Shown here: in pieces, positions 18,684 through 26,860 of the stretch
How positions within the stretch are numbered: the stretch's first letter is position 1
Layout: the number at the start of each line of letters is the position of its first letter
Assembly: GCF_030580865.1 (NCBI RefSeq)
Contig: NZ_JAUQSY010000015.1
Span: 1-64,000 of the forward strand
From: Hymenobacter aranciens
Lineage (GTDB): Bacteria > Bacteroidota > Bacteroidia > Cytophagales > Hymenobacteraceae
Direction of reading: 5' to 3'
Length of the DNA stretch: 64,000 nucleotides
Program-made: the position numbers and the translations under genes
Notes under the pieces: generated by a model
Database searches by the model: none
The model's input: the letters and a program-made list of their open reading frames with translations, nothing else
What the model was told of the DNA's origin: nothing

Positions 18684-19151
18684 TTATTCTTCGTCCTCCT
18701 CCCGCGTAAAATCGAGCGTGCGCGCCAGCGCCACGCCCTCCAGCGCTATTTCTTCCAGCACCTGCGGGGCATCGGCCTCCAGCGTACGGCCGAAGAGGTT
18801 CATCAGCTCCTCGCCCTCGTCGTTCACGTACAGATTGTCATACAGCCGGTCAAACAGCCTGGCCTCGCGGCCAATGATGCGGTCGATGTCTTCGGGCGAG
18901 TTGCTGTCGTTGAGGGCGCGGTGCAGCACGTCGAGCAGGGCGCGGGCGTCGTGGTTGTCGCCGAGGTCGGAGAAGAGCTTGAGCAAGCTAAGCGCCAGCC
19001 CCAGCCGCACCTGCTCGAAGTAAAACGGCTGCTCGGGCCGCGGCGCCCGCCGAAACCGGTCGTAGGCCTGCCGGGCCGGGGGCGTGAGGTAGTAGCGCAC
19101 GTCGTTGGGCGCGTGAAAGGCCAGGTGCAACAGCTGTTCGTAGGGCGACAT
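18684..19151 (-). CDS. conserved-looking hypothetical protein (155 aa)
   Basis: Acidic, helical, soluble protein with no signal peptide or membrane segment. Features are YEQLLHLAFHAPNDVRYYL at the N-terminus, a leucine-rich middle (VRLGLALSLLKLFSDLGDN) and a very acidic C-terminus (TREEDEE). I do not recognise the family. It stands alone, with a palindromic element downstream and a 180-bp divergent gap to the gene at 19332. Codon use matches its neighbours, so it is probably real. Confidence 0.65.
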   Translation of the reverse strand: MSPYEQLLHLAFHAPNDVRYYLTPPARQAYDRFRRAPRPEQPFYFEQVRLGLALSLLKLFSDLGDNHDARALLDVLHRALNDSNSPEDIDRIIGREARLFDRLYDNLYVNDEGEELMNLFGRTLEADAPQVLEEIALEGVALARTLDFTREEDEE

Positions 19152-19331
19152 AATAAAATTATGGGATTAAAGCACGGCGCGGGAGAGGGGCGGCGCAGCA
19201 AAGCAACTCATTCTCAACTCAGGCATTAGCAACCGCCGGGCGGTCCGCCCGGTTATAGCTGCGCCGCAACCCGTCCGTCAAAAATACGGTAGCATCTTTA
19301 CCCCATCATTCTATTTCCCCGCTCCCCCGTT

Positions 19332-19610
19332 ATGACGCACAAAACCAAATGGCTGATTTTTGCCCCGGCGGGCCTGGTGCTCGTGGGCACCGGGGCCAGC
19401 ATGGTCCATTGGGCCGGCTCGCTCAAAGACCGGGGCCGCCCCACCCGCGAGTGGCTGGGCGCCGGCACCCTGGCCCTGGCCGTGCTCAATGCCGGCCTGA
19501 GCATCTTCGGCCACGGCGTGGCCGAAAAGGTACTGCATGAACTGCACGAGAAACCGCTGGAAACCGAGCCCAATTGGGAGCTGGAGGCAGGGAATATCGG
19601 GCTGCTGTAA
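19332..19610 (+). CDS. small membrane protein, unknown function (92 aa)
   Basis: Two predicted membrane segments: WLIFAPAGLVLVGTGASMVH (about 7-26) and TLALAVLNAGLSIFGHGV (about 46-63). They are joined by a basic loop, and the tail is acidic. No known family motif. The protein would be inserted in the inner membrane with both ends on one side. It is followed by a bidirectional terminator. Confidence 0.65.
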   Translation: MTHKTKWLIFAPAGLVLVGTGASMVHWAGSLKDRGRPTREWLGAGTLALAVLNAGLSIFGHGVAEKVLHELHEKPLETEPNWELEAGNIGLL

Positions 19611-19633
19611 GCTCCGGTTATTTGAAAAAACAG

Positions 19634-19663
19634 AAAAGCCTCGCCGAAATCGGCGAGGCTTTT
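19634..19663. terminator. bidirectional intrinsic terminator
   Basis: AAAAGCCTCGCCGA pairs with TCGGCGAGGCTTTT around a two-base loop. It lies between convergent genes ending at 19610 and 19692. Confidence 0.9.
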
Positions 19664-19691
19664 GGGCTGGAATGGAAAGGAAGGAGGAATT

Positions 19692-20009
19692 CTAGTCAGC
19701 TACGTCTTTCGCCTTTTCGGCTACTTTGTTCGAGCCGCGCTGCACGGCGGTTTTGGTTTTGCGGGCGCCTTTTTTCACGGCGCTGCCGGTTTTGCGGGCG
19801 GCTTTCTTGGTGCCGCGCTCGCCGGCTGCAATTACTTCGCCGGTGTTGGTGCGGCCCGATTTCACGGTCACTTCCGAGCCGTCGGGGTTGGTGGTGGTCG
19901 TTTTAACGGTGCCGTTGGCGCGGCGGTCTACGTCCGTGGTGGGCGTGGTTTGGGCGTTGGCGGCAAAGGCGAAAGCGCAAAGGGCGAGGAGCAGAGTTGC
20001 TTTTTTCAT
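19692..20009 (-). CDS. secreted small basic protein with Lys/Ala-rich tail (105 aa)
   Basis: Signal peptide MKKATLLLALCAFAFAANAQ, then a hydrophilic middle (ANGTVKTTTTNPDGSEVTVK) and a highly basic tail (GTKKAARKTGSAVKKGARK and similar) that resembles histone H1-type tails. It should be exported to the periplasm. Function unknown; binding of nucleic acid or polyanions is only a guess from charge. Confidence 0.7.
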   Translation of the reverse strand: MKKATLLLALCAFAFAANAQTTPTTDVDRRANGTVKTTTTNPDGSEVTVKSGRTNTGEVIAAGERGTKKAARKTGSAVKKGARKTKTAVQRGSNKVAEKAKDVAD

Positions 20010-20088
20010 GATTTCAGAGGGAAAATTCTTCGGAAAGGATGCGCCTTGTACGCGCCGACTCGTGCCGGGTTGTGCGAAAGTATAATCA

Positions 20089-21333
20089 TCAGGGCAGCAG
20101 CAGTGAGCTGTCGCCGTAGCTCAGGAAGCGGTAGCCCCGCGCCAGTGCGTGCTCATAGATGCCGCGCCAGCCCGGGCCTACCAGGGCGGCCACCAGCAGC
20201 AGCAGGGTGCTTTCGGGCTGGTGGAAGTTGGTGACCAGCCCCGTAACCACCCGGAAGTGGTAGCCGGGCGCAATGAGCAGCTGCGTGGTGGCGTGCAATT
20301 CGTCGTCGGTAGCCAGCAGCTCCAGGTAGCGCAACAGGGCCTCCAGCGCCTCGGTGGTGGGCACGTCGGCAGTGGTTTCGTAGGGCTGCCACTGCGCTAC
20401 ATGCAGCAGTTCGAAGTGGAACGTGTCTTCCTCAAACTGGTGCAGCACATACACGCCCAGCCAGTACAGACTTTCCAGCGTGCGCAAACTGGTGGTGCCC
20501 ACCGCAATGATGGGCTGCCCGGCCCGGTGCTGCGCCAGCAGTTGCCGCAGTAGCGCGGCCGTCACCACGAACGGCTCGCCGTGCATGGCGTGGCCGGCCA
20601 TCTGGTCGGCCTTCACCGGCTGGAAGGTGCCGGCGCCCACGTGCAGCGTGACGTGGCCGGTCTGGAAGCCCTTATCCGCTAGTTCGGTCAGGATTTCGGG
20701 AGTGAAGTGCAGGCCGGCGGTGGGGGCAGCCACGGCGCCCTCGTGGGCAGCATACACGGTCTGGTAGCGCACGGCGTCCACGTCGGTATCGGCGCGGTTG
20801 AGATAGGGGGGGAGGGGCAGGTGGCCGGCGCCGCGCAGCACCTCGGCAAAGGGCAGCGCGGCGGGCTCCCAGCGGAAGCGGATAAGCGAAAAGCCCTCGC
20901 CCTGCTCCAGCCGCTCGGCCGTGAGGGTGGCGGGCTGGCCTTGGGCTTTGAAGTCCAGCAGCACCGGGCCGCTTTTCCAGCGCTTGCCGTTGCCCACGAG
21001 GCATTTCCAGACGCACTCGCCGGTTTGCTGCATGGCGGGCTCGATGGCGCGGTGCGGCGCCACCGGCTCCAGGCAGAACAACTCGACTTGCCCGCCGCTG
21101 GGGCGGCGCGTGAGCAGCCGGGCGCGCACCACCCTGGTATCGTTGAAGATGAGCAGGGCACCGGCGGGCAGCTCGGCGGGCAGCTCCCGGAAGCTTTTAT
21201 CGGTGATGGCGCCGTGGCGGCTCACCAGCAGGCGGCTGGCGGCGCGGTCGGGCAGCGGTTCGGGGGCAATGCGCTCCGCGGGGAGGTCGTAGGTGAAATC
21301 GTGGATAGAAAGCTGGCGCGGGTCGGGGTTCAT
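20089..21333 (-). CDS. queA: S-adenosylmethionine:tRNA ribosyltransferase-isomerase QueA
   Basis: 414 residues over the full family length. Signatures are FTYDLPAERIAPEPLPDRAASRLLV near the N-terminus (shown here as spanning residues 12-36), ALLIFNDTRVVRARL, YQTVYAAHEGAVAAPTAGLHFT, the LHVGAGTFQPVKAD block and HFRVVTGLVTNFHQPESTLL. QueA transfers and isomerises the ribosyl group of SAM onto 7-aminomethyl-7-deazaguanine at tRNA position 34, giving epoxyqueuosine. The other queuosine genes are not in the window. The gene stands 33 bases downstream of the methyltransferase gene and may share its transcript. Confidence 0.96.
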   Translation of the reverse strand: MNPDPRQLSIHDFTYDLPAERIAPEPLPDRAASRLLVSRHGAITDKSFRELPAELPAGALLIFNDTRVVRARLLTRRPSGGQVELFCLEPVAPHRAIEPAMQQTGECVWKCLVGNGKRWKSGPVLLDFKAQGQPATLTAERLEQGEGFSLIRFRWEPAALPFAEVLRGAGHLPLPPYLNRADTDVDAVRYQTVYAAHEGAVAAPTAGLHFTPEILTELADKGFQTGHVTLHVGAGTFQPVKADQMAGHAMHGEPFVVTAALLRQLLAQHRAGQPIIAVGTTSLRTLESLYWLGVYVLHQFEEDTFHFELLHVAQWQPYETTADVPTTEALEALLRYLELLATDDELHATTQLLIAPGYHFRVVTGLVTNFHQPESTLLLLVAALVGPGWRGIYEHALARGYRFLSYGDSSLLLP

Positions 21334-21366
21334 GCCCGCAAAGGTCGGGTAGAAGCCGCGCTTGGC

Positions 21367-22155
21367 TTACTTCCTTTTAAACAACAGCAAGTGCTGCTGC
21401 GGCAGTGAGCTCACATTCTGCACCAATTCCAGCCCGATGGCGGTCATTTCCTTCTGCACCTGGGCCACGCTCATCTTGTGGATGCGCTTGATGGGCACGT
21501 TCATATCCTCGGCGCGGTACTCGACCAGGGCGAGGCGGCCGGTGCCGGGCTTCAGGGCCCGGGCGATGGCCTGGCCCATCTCGCGGGGGTGGTCAAACTC
21601 GTGGTAGGCGTCGACGATGAGCACCAAATCGACGCTGTCGGCGGGGAGGTGCGGGTCGGTGGTGGTGCCGAGCACGGGGCGCACGTTGGGGGCTTTGCGT
21701 TTGGCCTTGTTAGCGCTGAGGGCGGCAATCATCTCGGGCTGAATGTCCACGGCCAGCACCTGGCCCTGGGGGACTTTCTGGGCCAGCTGGAAGGAGAAGA
21801 AGCCGGTGCCCGCGCCAATGTCGGCCACCACGTCGGTGGGCTTGAGCTTGAGCTCCTTGATAAGCAGGTCGGTGCCTTCCTCCTGGCGGCGGCCGTTGCG
21901 TTCGAGCCAGTCGGCCCCCTCGTGGCCCATCACGTGGGCAATCTGCCGGCCCTGGTAGTAGCGGGCGATGCCGTTGGGGTCGCGGGGCGGGGCGTCGAGG
22001 TAGCCGGCGCTATCGGGCAAGGCCCGGCGGGCCATGCGGCCCTCCGCCAGGGGCGAAGGGCGGGTTTCGGTGGGTATCTGGGTGCAGTTGCTGGCCAGGA
22101 AAGCCATGCCGCCACAGGCCGCCGCCACGCTCCAGGTCCGAAGAGATACTATCAT
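21367..22155 (-). CDS. class I SAM-dependent methyltransferase, exported or lipoprotein-like
   Basis: 262 residues from the ATG at 22155 (an ATG at 22176 is also possible). The N-terminus (VAAACGGMAFLASNCTQ) looks like a signal peptide with an imperfect lipobox. The methyltransferase core has motif I ADIGAGTGFFSFQLAQ, the acidic end of strand 2 (VLAVDIQPEMI), and VDLVLIVDAYHEFDHPREMG. An export signal on a methyltransferase is uncommon because SAM is cytoplasmic; the fold may have been reused. Substrate unknown. queA follows on the same strand. Confidence 0.8.
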   Translation of the reverse strand: MIVSLRTWSVAAACGGMAFLASNCTQIPTETRPSPLAEGRMARRALPDSAGYLDAPPRDPNGIARYYQGRQIAHVMGHEGADWLERNGRRQEEGTDLLIKELKLKPTDVVADIGAGTGFFSFQLAQKVPQGQVLAVDIQPEMIAALSANKAKRKAPNVRPVLGTTTDPHLPADSVDLVLIVDAYHEFDHPREMGQAIARALKPGTGRLALVEYRAEDMNVPIKRIHKMSVAQVQKEMTAIGLELVQNVSSLPQQHLLLFKRK

Positions 22156-22354
22156 AGGGGTTGCAAGTACGCACATCTGGCGGGTTTAACAACAATAGGG
22201 CGCCCCGCGTTCAGCCCCGCGCCCGGCAAAGATGCGGGCCGCGCCGCCATTGCCAAAACCGCATCAGACATAAAAAAATAGCCAAATGTTCGCTCCCGTC
22301 GCGTTTCTGCCGTAGATGCTCCTGTTTTACTTACCCACTTACCTCATCTCGCCG

Positions 22355-22993
22355 ATGAAAAACCTGTTTTCCTCCTTCTCCTCGCTGCTCGTAGCGGCGG
22401 CCTGCGCCCTCACCCTGGGCAGCTGCAACCGCGCTGAGTACGCCATGCTGCCGCAAGGCGCCTCCTACCTGGGCAGCACCCGCGTAGCCACGCCCGCCCC
22501 GGCCCCCAAGCCGGCCGTTGCGCCCACTGAGGTGGCCGCTGCCCCCACCGAGGCCGCCGTTGCCGCTCCCAAACCCGCCGTAGCAGCGGCCCCGGCCGAG
22601 GCTACGCCCTCTACTTCGAACGTAGCCGAAGTATCGTCGCCCGCCGCGACTATCCCGGCAGCCACGGCCGCCGCCCCGGCAGCGCTGGGCAGCACTGCCG
22701 CCATCAGCACGCCCACGGCGCCCGCCAAGATGACCCGCGTGCAGCGCTTCGCGGCCAGCAAAGCCATCAAAATGATGAGCAAAGCCAGCGGCGTTACCCA
22801 ATTTAAGGAGAAGCTGGACGTGGCCAAGACCCAGAAGGTGAGCGGCAACCTGCGCACCGGCATCATCCTCATTCTGATTGGCCTCATCATCTCGCTCTTT
22901 AGCCGGGTAAACAGCATCTTCGGGCTCATTGGCGCCATCATCGCCATCATTGGCCTCATCTTCATCGTGCTGTGGCTGCTCGATAACATCTAG
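22355..22993 (+). CDS. putative lipoprotein with Ala/Pro linker and C-terminal membrane segments
   Basis: 212 residues from the ATG at 22355. The lipobox LTLGSC predicts lipidation at about residue 28. Residues about 45-125 are low-complexity Ala/Pro/Thr-rich sequence. A basic helical stretch (RVQRFAASKAIKMMSK) follows, then two hydrophobic segments (TGIILILIGLIISLF and GLIGAIIAIIGLIFIVLWLL). A lipid anchor plus C-terminal membrane hairpin is an unusual combination. Similar short two-helix tails are common in Bacteroidetes proteins of unknown function. A terminator follows. Confidence 0.7.
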   Translation: MKNLFSSFSSLLVAAACALTLGSCNRAEYAMLPQGASYLGSTRVATPAPAPKPAVAPTEVAAAPTEAAVAAPKPAVAAAPAEATPSTSNVAEVSSPAATIPAATAAAPAALGSTAAISTPTAPAKMTRVQRFAASKAIKMMSKASGVTQFKEKLDVAKTQKVSGNLRTGIILILIGLIISLFSRVNSIFGLIGAIIAIIGLIFIVLWLLDNI

Positions 22994-23015
22994 GCTGCCC
23001 TCGTTAGCTACCAAA

Positions 23016-23050
23016 AATCCCCGGCTGCGCTTGCGGCCGGGGATTTTTTT
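23016..23050 (+). terminator. intrinsic terminator after the 22355 gene
   Basis: AATCCCCGGC pairs with GCCGGGGATT and is followed by seven T. It also separates this gene from the convergent priA. Confidence 0.9.
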
Positions 23051-23071
23051 GTGAAGCGCCGCGCGGGTGGG

Positions 23072-25615
23072 CTACATGGGGTCCACGTCGGGCACGAGGC
23101 GGGCCTGGCGGAACTCCTTCTGGTCCTTCACGGCGTCCATGGCTTCGGTAATCATCAGCTTGGCGTGCTTGAGCACGGTGTGGGCGCGGTCGAGCTTGAT
23201 GGTGATTTCCTGGATGTAGAAGTTGCGGATGCGGAAGATGTAGGGGGCTTCGGGGCCGAGCACGGCGGCGCGGCCGAGGCGGTCGACGAGCTCGCCGGTG
23301 AGGGCGATGGCGGCTTGCTCGCAGAGGCCCTGCTCCATGTGCTTCACCGTCATTTTGATGATGCGCATGAAGGGCGGGTAGCCGTGCTCCTGCCGCTGCA
23401 TGATTTCGTAGTTGTAGAACTCGAGGTAGTCGTTGCGGATGACTTTGTCGAAGATGACCTGCGTGGGGTCGGAGGTTTGGATGAGCACCTTGCCCTTTTT
23501 GCCTTTGCGGCCCGCCCGGCCGCTCACTTGCACAAACATCTGGTAGGCCCGCTCGTGCGCGCGGAAGTCGGGGTAGTGAATAATGCTGTCGGCGTTGATG
23601 ATGCCGACGAGGCTGACGTTGGCGAAGTCGAGGCCCTTGGTCACCATCTGGGTGCCGACCAGCACGTTGGTCACCTGCTTCTCGAAGTCGCTGATGATTT
23701 GCTGGTAGGCGTTTTTGGCGCGGGTGGTGTCGAGGTCCATGCGCTGCACGCTGGCTTGCGGGAGCATGATTTTGAGGTCGTCCTCAATCTTTTCGGTGCC
23801 GAAGCCCACCGTTTTCACGGCGCGGGAGCCGCAGGCGGGGCATTTGGTCACCATGCTTTCGTGGTAGCCGCAGTAGTGGCAGCGTAGCTCGTGCGAGTGC
23901 TTGTGATAGGAGAGGCTGACGGCGCAGTTGTTGCACTTGGGAATCCAGCCGCAGTCCTGGCAGGCCACCACGGGGGCGTAGCCGCGGCGGTTCTGGAACA
24001 AAATGACCTGTTCCTTGGCCCCGAGCTTGCGCTCAATCTCCCCGAGCAAATCGGCGGAGAAATGGTTGTGCATCGTCTTCTGCTCGCGCTGCTTGCGGGT
24101 GTCGATGAGCTCGATGTCGGGCATGCCGGCTTCGCCGAAGCGCTTGCTGAGCGTGACGAGGCCGTAGCGGCCCTGTTTGGCCTGGTAGTAGGTTTCGACG
24201 GCGGGGGTGGCCGAGCCCAGCAGCACCTTGGCGCCCTGGAAATTGCCCATCATCAGGGCCACTTCGCGGGCATTGTAGCGGGGGGCGGGCTCGTATTGCT
24301 TGTAGGAGGACTCGTGTTCCTCGTCCACGATAAGCAAGCCCAGGTTATCGAACGGCAGGAACACCGCCGAGCGTACCCCAATTACCACCTGGAACCGCCC
24401 GGAGAGCACGCCGTTCCACACTTCCACGCGCTCATTGTCCGAGAACTTGGAGTGGTAGATGCCCAGGCGCGAGCCGAACACCCGGAGCAGGCGGGTGACT
24501 ATCTGGGTGGTGAGGGCGATTTCGGGCAGCAGGTACAGCACCTGCCCGCCGCCGTCGAGGGCCTGCCTTATCAGGTCGATGTAAATCTCGGTTTTGCCGG
24601 AGCCCGTCACGCCATGCAACAGGACGATATCCTTCTCGCCGAAGTAGGTCATTATCTCGTCGCGGGCCGCGGTCTGGCTTTCGCTGAGCTCAAACTGGAT
24701 GTGCGCGATGGGGTTTTCGTCCATCGGGAACCTACTTACTATCTGGTCGAACTGCTCGAGGATGCCGTTCTTGATGAGGGTGTTGACGGCCGAGGGCGAG
24801 AGGTGCGGACTGCTCGTGAGGTAGGCTTTTTCGAGGCCCCGGTGGTTGGCATGCTCGTCCTGATACACGGGCACGCGCTGGAGGTACTTCATGAGCACGT
24901 CCAATTGCTTGGGCTTCGACGTCAAATCCTCAAACAGGCGCTCCAGATTGCTTTCGGTGAGGTGCCGGCCGTGCAGGCGCACCTTCTTGAGCACCTTGGG
25001 CGAGTACTTATCGGCGGTGTGCTCGAAGAGGAAGATGGCTTCCTTGTGCATCAGCGACTTGATGACCTTGTGGAAGGAGGCCACGCCCAGCAGGTCGCCG
25101 ACTTCGGTAAACGTGAGCGACTTGGCGTCCTCCAAAGCGCCCAGCGCGTCCAGGATTTTGTCTTCCTGGCTGGTCATGGGGTACTCATTGGTGTCCCTTT
25201 CGAAGGCCGGGTGCAGCTGGATGCGGCTTTCGGAGCTAAGCTTGAGGGCTGAGGGCAGGGCGGCGTTGATGACCTCGCCGAGGGTACACAGATAATACTC
25301 CGCCATCCAGCGGAAGAGCTTGAGCTGGGGCTGGGTGACGACCGGGGCGTCGTCGATAAACTCCAGAATGTACTTGGCCTGGTACTCTTTGGGCGCCTGC
25401 TCGTGCACGGCAGCCACAATGCAGCTCAGGGTTTTCTTGGCGCCAAACTGCACGATGACCCGGCCCCCGATGACGACTCTATCGTTCAGCTCGAAGGGCA
25501 CGCGGTAGGTGTAGAGGCGGGGCAGGGGCAGCGGTAGAATGACATCGACAAACAGCGTGACGCGGTCGGCGGTGGGCGTCTGCTGGTCGGAGATAAAATC
25601 GAGGGCGAGGGTCAA
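23072..25615 (-). CDS. priA: primosomal replication helicase PriA (primosomal protein N')
   Basis: 847 residues with a TTG start at 25615. The frame stays open to an ATG at 25720, but that part spans a terminator palindrome (25667-25692), and a TATCTTTA promoter-like motif lies at 25639-25646, so the later start is preferred. The N-terminal DNA-binding part starts VTLFVDVILPLPLPRLYTYR. Walker A GVTGSGKTE is at about 335-343 and the DEEH box (VDEEHESSYKQ) near 430. Zinc-binding cysteines are in CQDCGWIPKCNNC and CHYCGYHESMVTKCPACGS (about 550-595), followed by the C-terminal helicase lobe with VSGRAGR. It restarts stalled forks by loading the replicative helicase. Confidence 0.95.
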   Translation of the reverse strand: MTLALDFISDQQTPTADRVTLFVDVILPLPLPRLYTYRVPFELNDRVVIGGRVIVQFGAKKTLSCIVAAVHEQAPKEYQAKYILEFIDDAPVVTQPQLKLFRWMAEYYLCTLGEVINAALPSALKLSSESRIQLHPAFERDTNEYPMTSQEDKILDALGALEDAKSLTFTEVGDLLGVASFHKVIKSLMHKEAIFLFEHTADKYSPKVLKKVRLHGRHLTESNLERLFEDLTSKPKQLDVLMKYLQRVPVYQDEHANHRGLEKAYLTSSPHLSPSAVNTLIKNGILEQFDQIVSRFPMDENPIAHIQFELSESQTAARDEIMTYFGEKDIVLLHGVTGSGKTEIYIDLIRQALDGGGQVLYLLPEIALTTQIVTRLLRVFGSRLGIYHSKFSDNERVEVWNGVLSGRFQVVIGVRSAVFLPFDNLGLLIVDEEHESSYKQYEPAPRYNAREVALMMGNFQGAKVLLGSATPAVETYYQAKQGRYGLVTLSKRFGEAGMPDIELIDTRKQREQKTMHNHFSADLLGEIERKLGAKEQVILFQNRRGYAPVVACQDCGWIPKCNNCAVSLSYHKHSHELRCHYCGYHESMVTKCPACGSRAVKTVGFGTEKIEDDLKIMLPQASVQRMDLDTTRAKNAYQQIISDFEKQVTNVLVGTQMVTKGLDFANVSLVGIINADSIIHYPDFRAHERAYQMFVQVSGRAGRKGKKGKVLIQTSDPTQVIFDKVIRNDYLEFYNYEIMQRQEHGYPPFMRIIKMTVKHMEQGLCEQAAIALTGELVDRLGRAAVLGPEAPYIFRIRNFYIQEITIKLDRAHTVLKHAKLMITEAMDAVKDQKEFRQARLVPDVDPM

Positions 25616-25638
25616 AACGCGGGGGCAAGTAGGAATAG

Positions 25639-25646
25639 TAAAGATA
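25639..25646 (-). promoter_or_regulatory. candidate -7 element for priA
   Basis: Minus strand TATCTTTA, 7 of 8 matches to TAnnTTTG, about 23 bases before the proposed TTG start at 25615. No strong -33 box. Confidence 0.35.
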
Positions 25647-25666
25647 CGTCTGGCGGCGGGGCCACG

Positions 25667-25692
25667 AAAAAGCCCCGCCGGGGCGGGGCTTT
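25667..25692. terminator. GC-rich bidirectional terminator hairpin
   Basis: AAAAGCCCCGCC pairs with GGCGGGGCTTTT, with A and T runs outside. It would end minus-strand transcription coming from the gene at 25874-26860. Confidence 0.8.
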
Positions 25693-25708
25693 TAGCCGCG
25701 AGGGGCAC

Positions 25709-25860
25709 GGTGCCGCGCACCCCACCCCCCGGCCCCCTCCCCTTTGGGAGAGGGGGAGCCTATCGGTTGCCGACAGGGGCCTGCCTGCCGGCCATAGGCG
25801 CCACCCTGGCTCCCCCTCTCCCGAAGGGGAGGAGGCCAGGGGGGGGGGCGCACGGCACCG
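25709..25860. mobile_element. GC-rich palindromic element with 52-bp inverted arms
   Basis: Arms 25709-25760 and 25808-25860 are imperfect inverted copies starting CGGTGCCG and ending in CTCCCC-TT-GGGAGAGGGGGAGCC blocks, which are themselves small hairpins. The centre (TATCGG to CCATAG) continues the symmetry. There is no coding content. Probably a REP/MITE-like repeat of this genome. Confidence 0.7.
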
Positions 25861-25873
25861 CGCCGGTAACTTG

Positions 25874-26860
25874 CTACTCACCCACCTCCAGCACCCGGAT
25901 TTTGAGGCACACTTTGGCGGCAGTGTCGTTGATAACCACCAGCTCCTGGTCGCCGGCCTGCACCCAGCCCAGGCTGGCGGCCTTGCAGCGGTGCGGCTTG
26001 TTCTTGTCGGTGGCGGCGAGGGCGGTGCCGCCGTCGGGCGAGTAGGGCATGGCCGGGTTGTGCAGCAGCACGCGCACCGGGCCGCCGGGCGCCTCGATGG
26101 TGATGCTCAGGCGGCGGCCGGCCGAGAGCATGCTATCGAGCACGAGGGCCTTGATGGTGGGGGCGGCCCCGGTGCCGGGCTGCAGGGTGAGGCTGCGCTC
26201 CTCGGGGCCGTCGGGGTAGAGCAGAAACAGGCGGCGCTGCACGGCATCGGTGCGGTAGGCCACCACGGCGGCCTCGGCCACGAGGCGGCAGAGGTTCCAG
26301 AGCTCCTCAAATTCGCGGCCCGTGTTGCTGGTAGCCACGCTGGTGGTGCCTTCGGCCACGCGCTGGCTGGTGGTGTCGGTCTGGGCCAGCCCGGTGAGCC
26401 CTATCAGGCGGTCGAGCTTCTCTTTCGCCATGCCCCCGTTCAGCAGCGCGTCGTAGCGGGTGGTCAGGGCGGCCACGGCGCTTTGCATCACCTTCAGCAC
26501 CTCCACGGGGTTGGAGCCCGCCCGGGTGTACTTGCTGTGGCCGAAGTATTCGTCGGGGGCAGTGTCCTGCGGATAGGCCTTTTTGGCGTAGTAAAACAGG
26601 TCCTGCATCAGCCCCCGGGCCTCCTTGATGTGGGCGTTGCGCTGCACGGTAAACTGCGAGTCGGCCGCGCGCAGCTGGGCGTAGCTGGGCAGCAGCACCG
26701 CCGCATCGGTCTTGGTTTTGAGGTCTGCAAACCAGCCCATGGTGAGCTGGTTGTCGGCCCCGGCCAGCGTGGTCTGCCGCAGCACGCCCAGGGCGTAGAA
26801 GTCGTAGGCCCGCTGCACGATAACATCGTGCGGTATGGTGGTAGTAGTGGTGGTACTCAT
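25874..26860 (-). CDS. hypothetical protein (328 aa)
   Basis: Starts at the ATG at 26860 with an unusual run of six threonines after MS (codons are acc/act repeats). The frame continues upstream to 27280 only through the 21-bp repeat array. The soluble protein has a helical first half (DVIVQRAYDFYALGVLRQTT, then RNAHIKEARGLMQDLFYYAK) and a strand-rich second half ending KAASLGWVQAGDQELVVIND. There is no signal peptide and I recognise no family. It stands alone between a repeat-rich gap and priA. Confidence 0.7.
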   Translation of the reverse strand: MSTTTTTTIPHDVIVQRAYDFYALGVLRQTTLAGADNQLTMGWFADLKTKTDAAVLLPSYAQLRAADSQFTVQRNAHIKEARGLMQDLFYYAKKAYPQDTAPDEYFGHSKYTRAGSNPVEVLKVMQSAVAALTTRYDALLNGGMAKEKLDRLIGLTGLAQTDTTSQRVAEGTTSVATSNTGREFEELWNLCRLVAEAAVVAYRTDAVQRRLFLLYPDGPEERSLTLQPGTGAAPTIKALVLDSMLSAGRRLSITIEAPGGPVRVLLHNPAMPYSPDGGTALAATDKNKPHRCKAASLGWVQAGDQELVVINDTAAKVCLKIRVLEVGE

